Below, in pieces: positions 48,632 to 57,937 of a DNA stretch of 64,000 nt. A program made the position numbers and the translations under genes. The DNA comes from an uncultured Paracoccaceae bacterium (GTDB taxonomy: Bacteria; Pseudomonadota; Alphaproteobacteria; Rhodobacterales; Rhodobacteraceae): positions 1 to 64,000 of the forward strand of contig CAMFGW010000016.1 in the NCBI GenBank assembly GCA_945952025.1. Reading direction: 5' to 3'. How positions within the stretch are numbered: the stretch's first letter is position 1; every line of letters starts with the position of its first letter. Under the pieces are notes generated by a model that saw only the letters and a list, made by a program, of their open reading frames with translations, had not been told where the DNA came from and did no database searches.

Positions 48632-49609
48632 ATGCCCCTGCCAGAGCCGACCCTCTACCCGCCCTTCAATGTCGTCCGCCTGAGCCATGTCGAGCTTGGC
48701 GTCAGCGACCTTGCCGCCTCGCGCGCCTTCTATGCCGACACGCTCGGCCTGCAGGTCACGGCCGAGGGCAGCGACTACCTGATGCTGCGCGCGCTCGAAG
48801 AGCGGGGCCATCATTCGCTGGTCCTGCGCAAGGGCAAGCCAGAGGCGCAGGCGCTGTCGTTCAAGGTCTATGACGAGGCCGACCTCGACCGCGCCGCCGA
48901 CTGGCTGGCGGACCAGGGGCGGCCCTTCACCTGGGTCGAGCGCCCGCATCAGGGCCGTACGCTCAGGTCGTCCGACCCCCATGGCGTGCCGTTCGAGCTT
49001 TATGCCCGGATGGAACGCCTTGCGCCGATCCACCAGAACTATGCGCTCTACCGCGGCGGGCGCCTGCTGCGCATCGACCATTTCAACTGCTTCAGCCCCG
49101 ATGTCGACGCCTCGGTCGCCTTCTGGTCCTCGATCGGGTTCCGTGTGACGGAATATACCGAGGATGAGGCGTCGGGCCGACTCTGGGCCGCCTGGCTGCA
49201 CCGCAAGGGCGGCGTCCATGACATGGCCTTTACGAACGGCCTTGGCCCGCGCCTTCACCACACCGCCTTCTGGGTGGCGAGCCCATTACATGTGATCGAG
49301 CTTCTGGACCTGATGTCGACGACCGGCTGGCTTGCACAAATCGAACGCGGCCCCGGTCGGCACGGCATTTCCAACGCCTTTTTCCTGTATATTCGCGACC
49401 CGGACGGTCACCGGATCGAGATCTATTCTTCGGACTACCTGACCGTTGATCCCGACCACGAGCCGATCCGCTGGGACCTGAAGGACCCGCAGCGCCAGAC
49501 GCTCTGGGGCGCCCCCGCACCGCGCAGCTGGTTCGAGGAAGGGACGCGCTTCCATGGCGTCGAGCCGCGCCCCGCGACGCTTTCCGCCCAGCCGATCGTC
49601 GCGCCATGA
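48632..49609 (+). CDS. hpaD: 3,4-dihydroxyphenylacetate 2,3-dioxygenase
   Basis: A 325-residue type I extradiol dioxygenase with two pairs of vicinal-oxygen-chelate modules. Metal ligands are His150 (RIDHFNCF), His210 (LHHTAFWV) and Glu263 (HRIEIYS), very near those of the studied homoprotocatechuate dioxygenases. It opens the catechol ring next to the hydroxyl pair, using Fe(II) or Mn(II). Its stop overlaps the hpaG start. Confidence 0.95.
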   Translation: MPLPEPTLYPPFNVVRLSHVELGVSDLAASRAFYADTLGLQVTAEGSDYLMLRALEERGHHSLVLRKGKPEAQALSFKVYDEADLDRAADWLADQGRPFTWVERPHQGRTLRSSDPHGVPFELYARMERLAPIHQNYALYRGGRLLRIDHFNCFSPDVDASVAFWSSIGFRVTEYTEDEASGRLWAAWLHRKGGVHDMAFTNGLGPRLHHTAFWVASPLHVIELLDLMSTTGWLAQIERGPGRHGISNAFFLYIRDPDGHRIEIYSSDYLTVDPDHEPIRWDLKDPQRQTLWGAPAPRSWFEEGTRFHGVEPRPATLSAQPIVAP

Positions 49610-50466
49610 GCGCGCGCTTCCTGTCCTTCACCCGCGGCAGCCGGGCGGGCTGGGGCCTGATGTCGGGCGATGGGGTCATCGACCTGACCGGGCGCAGCGA
49701 CCTGCCCGGCTTGCAGGCGGCGGTCGGGGCAGGGGCGCTTGCCGCCCTTGCCGACCGCTGGGGCGGCACTTCGCCGGACATTGCAGCAACGGACGTGACC
49801 TTCGAACCGCCGATCCTTGCGCCGCAAAAGATCCTCTGCGTCGGCGTGAACTACCCGGACCGCAACGCGGAATACAAGGACGGCTCGGACGCCCCCACGC
49901 ACCCCTCGCTTTTCGTGCGCTTCCCCGGTTCCTTTACCGGGCACGGCCAGCCCCTGATCCGGCCCCCCGAAAGCCACCAACTCGACTATGAGGGCGAAGT
50001 GGTGCTGGTCATCGGCCGCCCCGGCCGCCGCATCGCGGAGCGTGACGCGCTGAGCCATGTCGCGGGCCTGACGCTCGCGAACGAAGGCACGCTGCGCGAC
50101 TGGGTGCGGCACGGCAAGTTCAATGTCACCCAGGGCAAGAACTTTGACCGTTCGGGCGCCATCGGCCCCTGGCTCGTGCCCTTCACGGACGAGGCGCAGA
50201 TCGCCGGCATCCGCCTGACGACGCGGGTGAACGGCGAGTTGCGACAGGACGACCGCACCTCGCGCATGGTATTCTCCTTCCGCCGGCTCATCGCCTACAT
50301 CTCGACCTTCACGACGCTTGTGCCTGGCGACGTGATCCTCTGCGGCACGCCATCTGGCGCCGGCGCGCGGCTCGATCCGCCGGTCTGGCTCAAGCCCGGC
50401 GATGTGGTCGAGGTCGAGGCCGAAGGCATCGGCCGGCTGGTGAACGGGGTGGAGGACCAGGCGTGA
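49606..50466 (+). CDS. hpaG: HpaG-type FAH-family isomerase/decarboxylase, single domain
   Basis: A 286-residue fumarylacetoacetate-hydrolase-fold protein. Metal ligands lie in HQLDYEGEVVLVIGRPGRRI (two Glu) and LVPGDVILCGTPSGAG. KFNVTQGKNFDRSGAIGPWLV is the catalytic segment. In E. coli HpaG is a fused double FAH domain of about 430 residues. Here there is only one domain, so one protein must do both steps or another FAH gene exists elsewhere. Confidence 0.87.
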   Translation: MSARFLSFTRGSRAGWGLMSGDGVIDLTGRSDLPGLQAAVGAGALAALADRWGGTSPDIAATDVTFEPPILAPQKILCVGVNYPDRNAEYKDGSDAPTHPSLFVRFPGSFTGHGQPLIRPPESHQLDYEGEVVLVIGRPGRRIAERDALSHVAGLTLANEGTLRDWVRHGKFNVTQGKNFDRSGAIGPWLVPFTDEAQIAGIRLTTRVNGELRQDDRTSRMVFSFRRLIAYISTFTTLVPGDVILCGTPSGAGARLDPPVWLKPGDVVEVEAEGIGRLVNGVEDQA

Positions 50467-51260
50467 GACAGGACGAGGTGCAGGCGGCGGCCGGCGCGCT
50501 TCTGGCGGCAGAACGCTCGGGCGTGCAGACCGGGCTTCTGTCGGCGGCCTATCCGGGTGCCGGCATGGACGAGGCCTATCGCATCCAGGCCGCCGTCATT
50601 GCCGCCAAGATCGCCGGGGGCCGTCGCGTCATCGGCTGGAAGATCGGCCTGACCTCGCGCGCCATGCAGCAGTCGCTGGGGATCGGCATCCCGGATTCGG
50701 GCGTCCTGCTGGACGACATGGACTTCCCGCCGGGCGCCGTCATCCCCAAGGGCCGCTTCATCGCGCCACGGATCGAAGCCGAGATCGCCTTCCTGACCCG
50801 CGCGCCGCTGTCGGGCCGCGTCACCCGAGACGAGGTGCTGAATGCGACCGAGGCCGTGGCCCCCGCGCTCGAAATCCTCGACACGCGGATCCTGCGCAGC
50901 CAGGGCGGCCAGTCGCGCACCATTGTTGACACGATTGCAGATAATGCCGCGAACGGTGGCGTCATTGTTGGCGAGATGCGCCATGATCCCCGCGCCCTTG
51001 ACCTGCGCCGCGTCGGCGTCATCCTGTTCCGCGACGGCGTGGTCGAGGAAACCGGCCTTGGCGCCGGGGTCCTGAACGACCCGATCGCAGGCATCGTCTG
51101 GCTTGCGGAACGGCTCGGCCGCTACGGCCAGTCGATCGGTGCGGGGCAGGTGATCCTGTCGGGCTCGTTCGTCCGCGCGGTCGAATGCCCGCCCGGAACG
51201 CGGATCGAGGCGGATTTCGGTAATTTCGGCAGCATCGCCTGCCGGTTCGGGGGGACATGA
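50463..51260 (+). CDS. hpaH: 2-oxo-hept-4-ene-1,7-dioate hydratase
   Basis: A 265-residue hydratase of the same FAH/hydratase superfamily that adds water to the dienol acid. GWKIGLTSRAMQQSLGIGIPDSGVLLDDMDF and RIEAEIAFL are the signature regions. The start is GTG, overlapping the hpaG stop (GTGA). Confidence 0.93.
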   Translation: MRQDEVQAAAGALLAAERSGVQTGLLSAAYPGAGMDEAYRIQAAVIAAKIAGGRRVIGWKIGLTSRAMQQSLGIGIPDSGVLLDDMDFPPGAVIPKGRFIAPRIEAEIAFLTRAPLSGRVTRDEVLNATEAVAPALEILDTRILRSQGGQSRTIVDTIADNAANGGVIVGEMRHDPRALDLRRVGVILFRDGVVEETGLGAGVLNDPIAGIVWLAERLGRYGQSIGAGQVILSGSFVRAVECPPGTRIEADFGNFGSIACRFGGT

Positions 51261-52012
51261 TGGCGGAAAACACTTTCAAGACGGCGCTGATGGCCGGGCG
51301 GCCGCAGATCGGCCTCTGGCTCGGCCTCGCCGATCCCTATGCGGCCGGGTTGGTCGCGGGGGCAGGGTTCGACTGGCTGGTGATCGACGGCGAACATGCG
51401 CCGAACGACCTGCGCTCGACCCTTGGCGCACTGACCGCCATCGGCACCCGCGCCCACGCCGTCGTCCGCCCGCCGATCGGCGAGGTCTGGATGGTCAAGC
51501 AGCTTCTGGACATAGGTGCCACGACCCTCCTGATCCCGATGATCGACAGCGCCGAGGCCGCGCGCACCATGGTCGCCGCCGTGCGCTACCCGCCGAACGG
51601 CCGGCGCGGCGTGGGGGCGAGCCTTGCCCGCGCCTCGGATTTCGGGCGCGTGAAGGGCTACATGGCCGGCGCGGACGAGGGCGTCTGCCTGCTGCTGCAG
51701 GTCGAAAGTCGGGCTGGACTGGCGGCCCTGCCCGAAATCCTGACGATCGAGGGCGTGGACGGCGTCTTCATCGGCCCGGCCGACCTTGCGGCCGACATGG
51801 GCTATCCGGGCCAGCTGACCGCGCCCCCGGTGCAGGAGGCGATCGCCGGTGCCATCCGGGCCATCACCGCCAGCGGCAAGGCGGCCGGCATCCTGACCGG
51901 CGACCGGGCGCTGGCGAAGGACTACCTGGCGATGGGCGCGACCTTCGTGGCCGTCGGCAGCGACATCGGAGTCCTGACGGCGGGGCTTGCGGACTTGCGC
52001 GCCGCCTTCTAG
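51257..52012 (+). CDS. hpaI: 4-hydroxy-2-oxoheptanedioate aldolase
   Basis: A 251-residue class II aldolase of the HpcH/HpaI family that splits the last intermediate to pyruvate and succinic semialdehyde. IGLWLGLADPYAAGLVAGAGFDWLVIDGEHAPND, LLLQVESRAGLAALPEI and VFIGPADLAADMG are diagnostic, with Glu and Asp as metal ligands. The start may be the first or second of two adjacent ATGs. Its stop shares the palindrome CTAG with the stop of the convergent psuG. Confidence 0.95.
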   Translation: MMAENTFKTALMAGRPQIGLWLGLADPYAAGLVAGAGFDWLVIDGEHAPNDLRSTLGALTAIGTRAHAVVRPPIGEVWMVKQLLDIGATTLLIPMIDSAEAARTMVAAVRYPPNGRRGVGASLARASDFGRVKGYMAGADEGVCLLLQVESRAGLAALPEILTIEGVDGVFIGPADLAADMGYPGQLTAPPVQEAIAGAIRAITASGKAAGILTGDRALAKDYLAMGATFVAVGSDIGVLTAGLADLRAAF

Positions 52013-52923
52013 CCGCGCGCCAGTTCGGCGGCGATCCGGGCGCCAAGGCGCGCGTTGTTCAGGACAAGCGCGATGTTGGCGGCAAGCGACCGGCCCCCGG
52101 TCAGCTCGAAGATGCGCGCCAGTAGGAAGGGCGTGACCGCCTTGGCGGCGATCCCCTGCGCCTCGGCCTCGGCCAGCGCCTGTTCGATGACGGGCCCGAT
52201 CACCGCGCGCGGGATCTCCGCCGCCTCGGGGATGGGGTTGGCGACCAGCTGTCCGCCCGGCAGTCCGAGTTGCCCGCGCAAGAGGTGGGCCGCCGCGATC
52301 TCGTCCGGGCTGTCAAGCCTGAGGGGCGCGCGCAGGCCTGCGTCGCGCGACCAGAAGGCCGGGAAGGCGTCCTGCCCGTAGGCGATCACCGGAACTCCAA
52401 GCGTTTCAAGGACTTCGAGCGTTTTGGGCAGGTCGAGGATCGCCTTCGCCCCCGCCGCGACGACCGTTACGGGCGTTTCAGACAGCTCTCGCAGGTCGGC
52501 GGAAATGTCGAACGTCACCTCGGCCCCGCGATGGACGCCGCCGATGCCGCCGGTCGCAAAGACACCGATCCCGGCGAGGTGAGCGGCGATCATCGTCGCG
52601 GCAACGGTGGTGGCGCCGGTCCGCTTCTGCGCCAGGCAGATCGCCAGGTCGGCGCGCGACACCTTCATCGCGTCCTTCGTCCGGGCAAGCGCCTCAAGCG
52701 CCTCAGGCTCCAGCCCGATGTGCAGCCTGCCGCCCATCACCGCGATCGTCGCCGGCACCGCGCCGGCCTCGCGCACCGCAGCCTCGACGGCGAGCGCGGT
52801 CTCCAGGTTCTGCGGATAGGGCATGCCATGGGTGATGATCGTCGATTCGAGCGCCACGAGCGGGCGCGCCTCCGCCTTTGCGGCGGCGACCGCGCTGGAA
52901 AAGTTAAGGGGCAGGGGCATCAT
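52009..52923 (-). CDS. psuG: pseudouridine-5'-phosphate glycosidase
   Basis: A 304-residue PsuG that splits pseudouridine 5'-phosphate to uracil and ribose 5-phosphate. ALESTIITHGMPYPQNLETA, RTGATTVAATMIAAHLAGIGVFATGGIGGVHRGAE (catalytic lysine and aspartate regions) and TPVTVVAAGAKAILDLPKTLE are typical. It follows psuK with overlap, forming a pseudouridine salvage pair. Confidence 0.95.
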   Translation of the reverse strand: MMPLPLNFSSAVAAAKAEARPLVALESTIITHGMPYPQNLETALAVEAAVREAGAVPATIAVMGGRLHIGLEPEALEALARTKDAMKVSRADLAICLAQKRTGATTVAATMIAAHLAGIGVFATGGIGGVHRGAEVTFDISADLRELSETPVTVVAAGAKAILDLPKTLEVLETLGVPVIAYGQDAFPAFWSRDAGLRAPLRLDSPDEIAAAHLLRGQLGLPGGQLVANPIPEAAEIPRAVIGPVIEQALAEAEAQGIAAKAVTPFLLARIFELTGGRSLAANIALVLNNARLGARIAAELARG

Positions 52924-53813
52924 GCGTCTTTTCCGGCAACATAGGCTGCGGCGATGGCAAGGGCTTGGGCAAGGGCCGCGTCGCGGCGTTCGCCCCGGTC
53001 CTCGGCGACGAAATGGGCGGCCATGAACGTGTCGCCCGCGCCGGTCACGCGGACGGGGGTCACGGCGGGGGGAGTGGCGGTCAGAACGCCCCGACGGGCG
53101 CAGCCGTCGGCCGCAGCGCGTGGGCCGTCAGTCACCAGGACCCGCGCGGCCCCGGCCGCAAGCATGGCGTGCGCGGCACTGGTAGCGTCAGCCGCAGGCG
53201 CGCCCGACAGGAGCGCCGCCTCGGCAAGGTTGACGTAAAGCCGCACGTTCGGGCGCGGCAACAGGGGCGCGAGCCGCAGTGCCTTGCCGGGCGAGGCGGG
53301 GGCGACCGCAAGCCTGGCCGCCGCGAAAAGGGGCGAGGTCGCGATCTGGGCCAGAAGGTCCTCGGTCAGGTTGCCGTCAAGGACCACCGGCCCGGTCCAG
53401 GGCGCATCCGCGCCCGCGAGCCGCCCGTCGCTGAGGGGCGCCAGGATCGCCGCCCCCGCCGCTTCGAGCGTATGGGCGTCGGCGATGGCGGCGATCAGGC
53501 CGTTCGTGCCCTCGATCGCCATGTAGCGGTCGGTCGGGCGGCCGGGCAGGATCGTCGCATGGTCGCACGAAACTCCGAGCCCGGCACAGGCGGCGATCAG
53601 CGACCGCCCCGGATCGTCGTCACCAAGCGCCGTAAGCATCGCCGGCCGCCGCCCGAGCCGGGCGAGCGTCATGGCGATGTTCAGCGCGACGCCGCCGGGG
53701 GCCCGCGTGATCCGCCCCGGCACGTCGGCGCCAAGGGGCAGGCTCTGGCCCGCGCGGCCGATCACGTCCCAAAGGGCCGAGCCGATGCAGAGTATGTCGG
53801 GGCGCGCGCTCAT
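52920..53813 (-). CDS. psuK: PfkB-family kinase, probable pseudouridine kinase
   Basis: A 297-residue ribokinase-fold sugar/nucleoside kinase. The start is MSARPDILCIGSALWDVIGR. GGVALNIAMTLARLG is the first PfkB signature; the catalytic VTGAGDTFMAAHFV is the second. Pseudouridine specificity is inferred from the overlapping psuG. The open frame upstream of this ATG has no family similarity. Confidence 0.88.
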   Translation of the reverse strand: MSARPDILCIGSALWDVIGRAGQSLPLGADVPGRITRAPGGVALNIAMTLARLGRRPAMLTALGDDDPGRSLIAACAGLGVSCDHATILPGRPTDRYMAIEGTNGLIAAIADAHTLEAAGAAILAPLSDGRLAGADAPWTGPVVLDGNLTEDLLAQIATSPLFAAARLAVAPASPGKALRLAPLLPRPNVRLYVNLAEAALLSGAPAADATSAAHAMLAAGAARVLVTDGPRAAADGCARRGVLTATPPAVTPVRVTGAGDTFMAAHFVAEDRGERRDAALAQALAIAAAYVAGKDA

Positions 53814-53887
53814 GGCTCCGGGCGTAGCGGAGAAATCGGGGCCGCGCAACGGGCGCCTTGGTCGGGCCTGTTTGGCCCCGAGCGGGC

Positions 53888-53916
53888 TTGCGCGGGGGCC
53901 GCGCGCTCCCTTAGCT
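53888..53916 (+). promoter_or_regulatory. glnE promoter, leaderless
   Basis: TTGCGC (53888-53893) and TTAGCT (53911-53916), 17 bp apart. The -10 ends 7 nt before the ATG at 53924, so the transcript should start at the initiation codon. Confidence 0.5.
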
Positions 53917-53923
53917 TCGGCCC

Positions 53924-56764
53924 ATGACATTCGCCGCGCGCCTGACCCGCACCTCCCTTCCCTATGACCCCGCGCGCGGCGCCGACGCCCTGGCCCAGCT
54001 GCCGGCCTTCGTACCCGAACTGGCCGGCCTGCTGCGCGGTGCGGCCGGGTCGAGCCCCTATCTGGCCGGACTGATCGAACGGCAGGGCGCCTGGCTCGAA
54101 GGCGCGCTGGCCGCCGAGCCCGAGGCAGCCCTTGCCGCCGAACTGGCCGCCTTCGCCGACCTGCCGACCGATGCGCTTGCCGCCGCCCTCAGGCTCGCCA
54201 AGGCGCGGGTAGCCCTTCTGGCAGCCCTTGCCGATCTGGGCGGCGTCTGGCGTCTGGAAGAGGTGACAGGCGCCCTGACGGCGCTGGCCGATGCGGCGCT
54301 GGCGGCAAGCCTTCGGGCGCTTGTCGGCGACGAGATCCGGCGGGGAAAACTGCCGGGGCTTGCGCCCGAGGATGCGACGACGGCGGGGGGGCTCGTGGCG
54401 CTCGCCATGGGCAAGATGGGGGCGGGCGAGCTCAATTATTCCTCCGACATCGACCTGATCTGCCTCTTCGACGACAGCCGGTTCGAAGGCTCCGACGTGC
54501 AAGAGGCCCGCGCGGCCTTCATCAAGGTCGTCCGCCGGATGACAGCGCTTCTGTCGGACCTGACCGCCGACGGCTACGTCTTTCGCACCGATCTGCGCCT
54601 GCGCCCCGACGCGGCGGTGACGCCGGTCTGCATCTCGATGTCGGCGGCCGAAAGCTACTACGAGGCCGAGGGCCGGACCTGGGAACGCGCGGCCTATATC
54701 AAGGCCCGCCCCAGCGCCGGGGATCTGGCCGCGGGCGCGCGGTTTCTCAAGACGCTGACGCCCTTCGTTTGGCGGCGCCACCTGGATTTCGCAGCGATTC
54801 AGGACGCTTACGACATGAGGCTCAGAATCCGCGCGCACAAGGGCCTGCAAGGCCCGCTGGTGCTGGAAGGCCACAACATGAAGCTCGGCCAGGGCGGCAT
54901 CCGCGAGATCGAGTTCTTCACCCAGACCCGCCAGCTGATCGCAGGGGGCCGCGACCCCTCGCTCCGCGACCGGGGCACGGTGCCGGCGCTTGCCGCACTG
55001 GTCGCGAAAGGCTGGGTCGGTGCCGCCGAGGCCGAGGAGCTGACCGCCCTTTACCGCGCCCACCGCGAGGTCGAGCACCGGGTGCAGATGGTTCACGACG
55101 CCCAGACCCACGACCTGCCGGTGACGGCCGAAGGCTTCGACCGCATCGCACGCCTTTCGGGTGAAGGCGACACCGGCCGCTTCCGCGCCAGCATCCGCGA
55201 ACGGCTCGACCGGGTGGCTGCGCTGACCGAAGCCTTCTTCGCGCCGACGGGCGCCGAGGCGGCGGAACCCGACCTCAGCCCGGACATGGCCGCCGTGATC
55301 GAGGGCTGGCAGCATTATCCCGCGCTCCGCTCGGACCGGGCGGGGCGGATCTTCGACCGGATCAGGCCCGACCTTCTGAACCGGCTGATGCGCGCCGCCA
55401 ACCCCGGCGAGGCGCTTCTGCAGTTCGACGCCTTCCTGAAGGGCCTGCCTGCGGGCGTGCAGATTTTTTCGCTTTTCGATTCCAATCCCCAGTTGGTCGA
55501 GCTGATCGTTGACATTTCGGCAACGGCACCGGGCCTTGCCGCCTATCTGTCGCGCAATTCGGCGGTGCTGGACGCGGTGATCGGCGGGTCATTCTTCGCC
55601 GCTTGGCCGGGCGCGGCCGCCCTGGAAGGGACATTCCAGGCGGCGTTCGCCGACATACCGGACTACGAAGGCCGGCTTGCCGCCCTTCGCCGCATGGTCC
55701 GCGAATGGCACTTCCGCGTCGGCGTCCACCACCTGCGCGGGCTGATCGACGCCGGCCAGGCGGGCCGCGAATATGCCGATGTCGCGAGCGCGGCCGTCGC
55801 AGCGCTCTGGCCCGTGACCGGGGCCGAGTTCGCGCGGAAACACGGGTCGCCGCCCGGCCGGGGGGCGGTGGTCCTTGGCATGGGCTCGCTCGGGGCCGAG
55901 CGGCTCAATGCGGCATCGGACCTCGACCTTCTGGTCATCTATGACGACCTGGGGATCGAGGCGTCGGACGGCCCCCGCCCGCTCGCCAGCCGGCCCTATT
56001 ACGCGCGCCTGACGCAGGCCTTCGTCACCGCGCTGACGGCCCCCATGGCCGACGGGCGGCTCTACGAGGTCGACATGCGGCTGCGCCCCTCGGGGCGGCA
56101 GGGGCCGGTTGCCGTGTCGCTTGCCGCTTTCCGCGACTACCAGATGACCGAGGCATGGACATGGGAACACCTGGCGCTGACCCGCGCGCGGGTGATCGCG
56201 GGGCCAAAGGATCCGGGCCCCGGGGATCTGGCGGCCGAGGTCGAGGCGGCGCGGCGCGAGGTGCTGGTGACCAAGGCCGGGGGGGCCGCAATCGTCGCGG
56301 ACACCGCCGACATGCGGGCGCGGATCTTCGCGGCCAAAAGTCCTGACGGCGTGTGGGAGGCGAAGATCGGCCCCGGCCGGCTGCAGGACATCGAGCTTTT
56401 TGCCCAGTCCTGCGCGCTCAGGGCCGCCGATCCTGCACGGCGCACCGAGGCGCAGCTGCGCTCGGGCGTCCGGGCCGGGCTGCTGTCGAAGGCGGACGAG
56501 GCCGAGTTGCAGGCCGCCTACCGCTTCCTCTGGCGCCTGCAGGCCGGCGGGCGGCTTCTGACCGACCGGCCGCTCGACATGGACACGATCGGCGAGGGGG
56601 GCCGCGCCTTCCTTCTGCGCGAAACCGGCATGTCGTCGCTTGCGGCGCTTGCGTCGGAACTGGAGGGGCGGGGCCGGGCGGCGGCGGCGATTGTGTCCGC
56701 AGGACTGGATGCGGGGGACGGTTTTGGGGAGGCGTATCATGGAATTGAGCGAGGCGGACCCTAA
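53924..56764 (+). CDS. glnE: bifunctional glutamine synthetase adenylyltransferase/deadenylase
   Basis: A 946-residue enzyme that adds and removes AMP on GlnA Tyr398 under PII control. There are two nucleotidyltransferase domains: the N-terminal deadenylase with LAMGKMGAGELNYSSDIDLICLFD and the C-terminal adenylase with LGMGSLGAERLNAASDLDLLVIYD. Each is followed by a helical domain. GQGGIREIEFFTQTRQLI and DVDMRLRPSG-like segments are typical. Length is usual for the family. Confidence 0.96.
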   Translation: MTFAARLTRTSLPYDPARGADALAQLPAFVPELAGLLRGAAGSSPYLAGLIERQGAWLEGALAAEPEAALAAELAAFADLPTDALAAALRLAKARVALLAALADLGGVWRLEEVTGALTALADAALAASLRALVGDEIRRGKLPGLAPEDATTAGGLVALAMGKMGAGELNYSSDIDLICLFDDSRFEGSDVQEARAAFIKVVRRMTALLSDLTADGYVFRTDLRLRPDAAVTPVCISMSAAESYYEAEGRTWERAAYIKARPSAGDLAAGARFLKTLTPFVWRRHLDFAAIQDAYDMRLRIRAHKGLQGPLVLEGHNMKLGQGGIREIEFFTQTRQLIAGGRDPSLRDRGTVPALAALVAKGWVGAAEAEELTALYRAHREVEHRVQMVHDAQTHDLPVTAEGFDRIARLSGEGDTGRFRASIRERLDRVAALTEAFFAPTGAEAAEPDLSPDMAAVIEGWQHYPALRSDRAGRIFDRIRPDLLNRLMRAANPGEALLQFDAFLKGLPAGVQIFSLFDSNPQLVELIVDISATAPGLAAYLSRNSAVLDAVIGGSFFAAWPGAAALEGTFQAAFADIPDYEGRLAALRRMVREWHFRVGVHHLRGLIDAGQAGREYADVASAAVAALWPVTGAEFARKHGSPPGRGAVVLGMGSLGAERLNAASDLDLLVIYDDLGIEASDGPRPLASRPYYARLTQAFVTALTAPMADGRLYEVDMRLRPSGRQGPVAVSLAAFRDYQMTEAWTWEHLALTRARVIAGPKDPGPGDLAAEVEAARREVLVTKAGGAAIVADTADMRARIFAAKSPDGVWEAKIGPGRLQDIELFAQSCALRAADPARRTEAQLRSGVRAGLLSKADEAELQAAYRFLWRLQAGGRLLTDRPLDMDTIGEGGRAFLLRETGMSSLAALASELEGRGRAAAAIVSAGLDAGDGFGEAYHGIERGGP

Positions 56765-57014
56765 GGGTCTGGTGCGCGAAAGCTACGCGATCGAGGGGAT
56801 CACGGCCCCCGAATGCCGGTCGATCTTTCTGGACTGGGCGCTCAGCATCGGCCCCGCGACCGACCCGGCCGAGGCCGCGCGGGCGCTTCTGGCGCACTAT
56901 GGCATGAACCGCATGGACCATCCGATGAGCACGGTCCTGACCCAGGGCATGGCGCCCAGGGCCACGCCCGCGCGGCGCGGCGGCCGGATGGGGCGCCTGG
57001 CCGACGGGCGCTAG
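56739..57014 (+). CDS. conserved hypothetical small protein
   Basis: A 91-residue protein: MELSEADPKGLVRESYAIEG, then a helical part with IFLDWALSIG and AEAARALLAHYG, and a basic, Gly/Arg-rich tail ending GRMGRLADGR. The start overlaps glnE by 26 bp, so it is translated with glnE. The composition and clean start suggest a real gene that I remember as a companion of glnE in related bacteria, but no function is known. Its stop lies inside a 15-bp tandem repeat next to repeat copy I. Confidence 0.72.
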   Translation: MELSEADPKGLVRESYAIEGITAPECRSIFLDWALSIGPATDPAEAARALLAHYGMNRMDHPMSTVLTQGMAPRATPARRGGRMGRLADGR

Positions 57015-57031
57015 GGGGCCGGGCGCTAGGG

Positions 57032-57250
57032 GGCCGGGCGGGAAAAGGAAACGCATCGCGGTTCCCCCGCCCGCGTGGGGACCTTGCCGCTGGACCGCTG
57101 GTGTCACAGGACGACGAAGGCCGGCGCCTGCCCCGGTGGGCGCAGGAGCGCCCGCCGATGGCGGGGCGGGCGCTGGCCGATGGCTTTGAGCCATCGGCGG
57201 GGACAAAAGACCAAGCCTTCGCATGGCAGGGTCAACGGCCCCTGCCACCC
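57032..57250 (-). repeat. intergenic multi-hairpin repeat, copy I
   Basis: A full-length member in reverse orientation: GGAAACGC...GCGGTTCC (one mismatch), GGTGTCACAG, CGCCTGCCCCGGTGGGCGC, CGCCCGCCGATGGCGGGGCG, GGCCGATGGCTTTGAGCCATCGG, then a GGCAGGGTCAACGGCCCCTGCC-like hairpin. It is preceded by a tandem GCGCTAGGGGGCCGG duplication at 57007-57036. It fills the convergent gap between the hypothetical gene and eda. Confidence 0.88.
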
Positions 57251-57266
57251 AAGCCAGGCGACTCGC

Positions 57267-57914
57267 TCAGGCCCCGCGCTTCAGCGCAGCCGCCTCTGAC
57301 GCGAGCGCGGTGACGGCGGCCCAGTCGCCCGCCTGAACCTTGTCCGCCGGGGCGACCCAGCTGCCGCCGACGCAGGCCACGTTCGGCAGGCTCAGGTAGG
57401 CGGGGGCACTCGCGCGGCTAATGCCGCCCGTGGGGCAGAAGCGGACCTGGGGCAGGGGGCTCGACACCGCCTTCAGCCAGGGCGCGCCGCCGGACGGCTC
57501 TGCCGGGAAGAACTTCTGGACGCTGTAGCCCAGTTCCAGCAGCGCCATCGCCTCGCTGACCGTGGCCGCACCCGGCAGAAGCGGCAGCCCGGCCTCGGCG
57601 CAGGCATCAAGAAGCGCGGGCGTCGCCCCGGGCGAGACGCCGAAGCGCGCGCCTGCGGCCTTCGCCGCCTTCACGTCGGCCGGCGTCAGAAGCGTACCCG
57701 CGCCGGGAATGCCGCCCTCGACATCGGCCATCGCCCGGATAGCGTCGAGCGCGGCGGAAGTCCGAAGCGTCACCTCGAGCATCGGCAGCCCGCCCGCGAC
57801 CAGAGCCCGGGCCAGGTCGCCCGCGCGGCGTGCGTCAGTCACGATCAGGACCGGCACCACGGGTGCGCGCGCGGCGAAGGCGGCGGTGATGCGGCTTTGT
57901 TCGGCGGGGATCAT
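57267..57914 (-). CDS. eda: KDPG aldolase
   Basis: A 215-residue class I aldolase that splits 2-keto-3-deoxy-6-phosphogluconate to pyruvate and glyceraldehyde 3-phosphate. [44 protein letters not shown] and the Schiff-base lysine in [14 protein letters not shown] are canonical. It follows edd by 23 bp. Confidence 0.95.
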   Translation of the reverse strand: MIPAEQSRITAAFAARAPVVPVLIVTDARRAGDLARALVAGGLPMLEVTLRTSAALDAIRAMADVEGGIPGAGTLLTPADVKAAKAAGARFGVSPGATPALLDACAEAGLPLLPGAATVSEAMALLELGYSVQKFFPAEPSGGAPWLKAVSSPLPQVRFCPTGGISRASAPAYLSLPNVACVGGSWVAPADKVQAGDWAAVTALASEAAALKRGA

Positions 57915-57937
57915 GCGGGGTCCTTTCGTTGCAAAGG

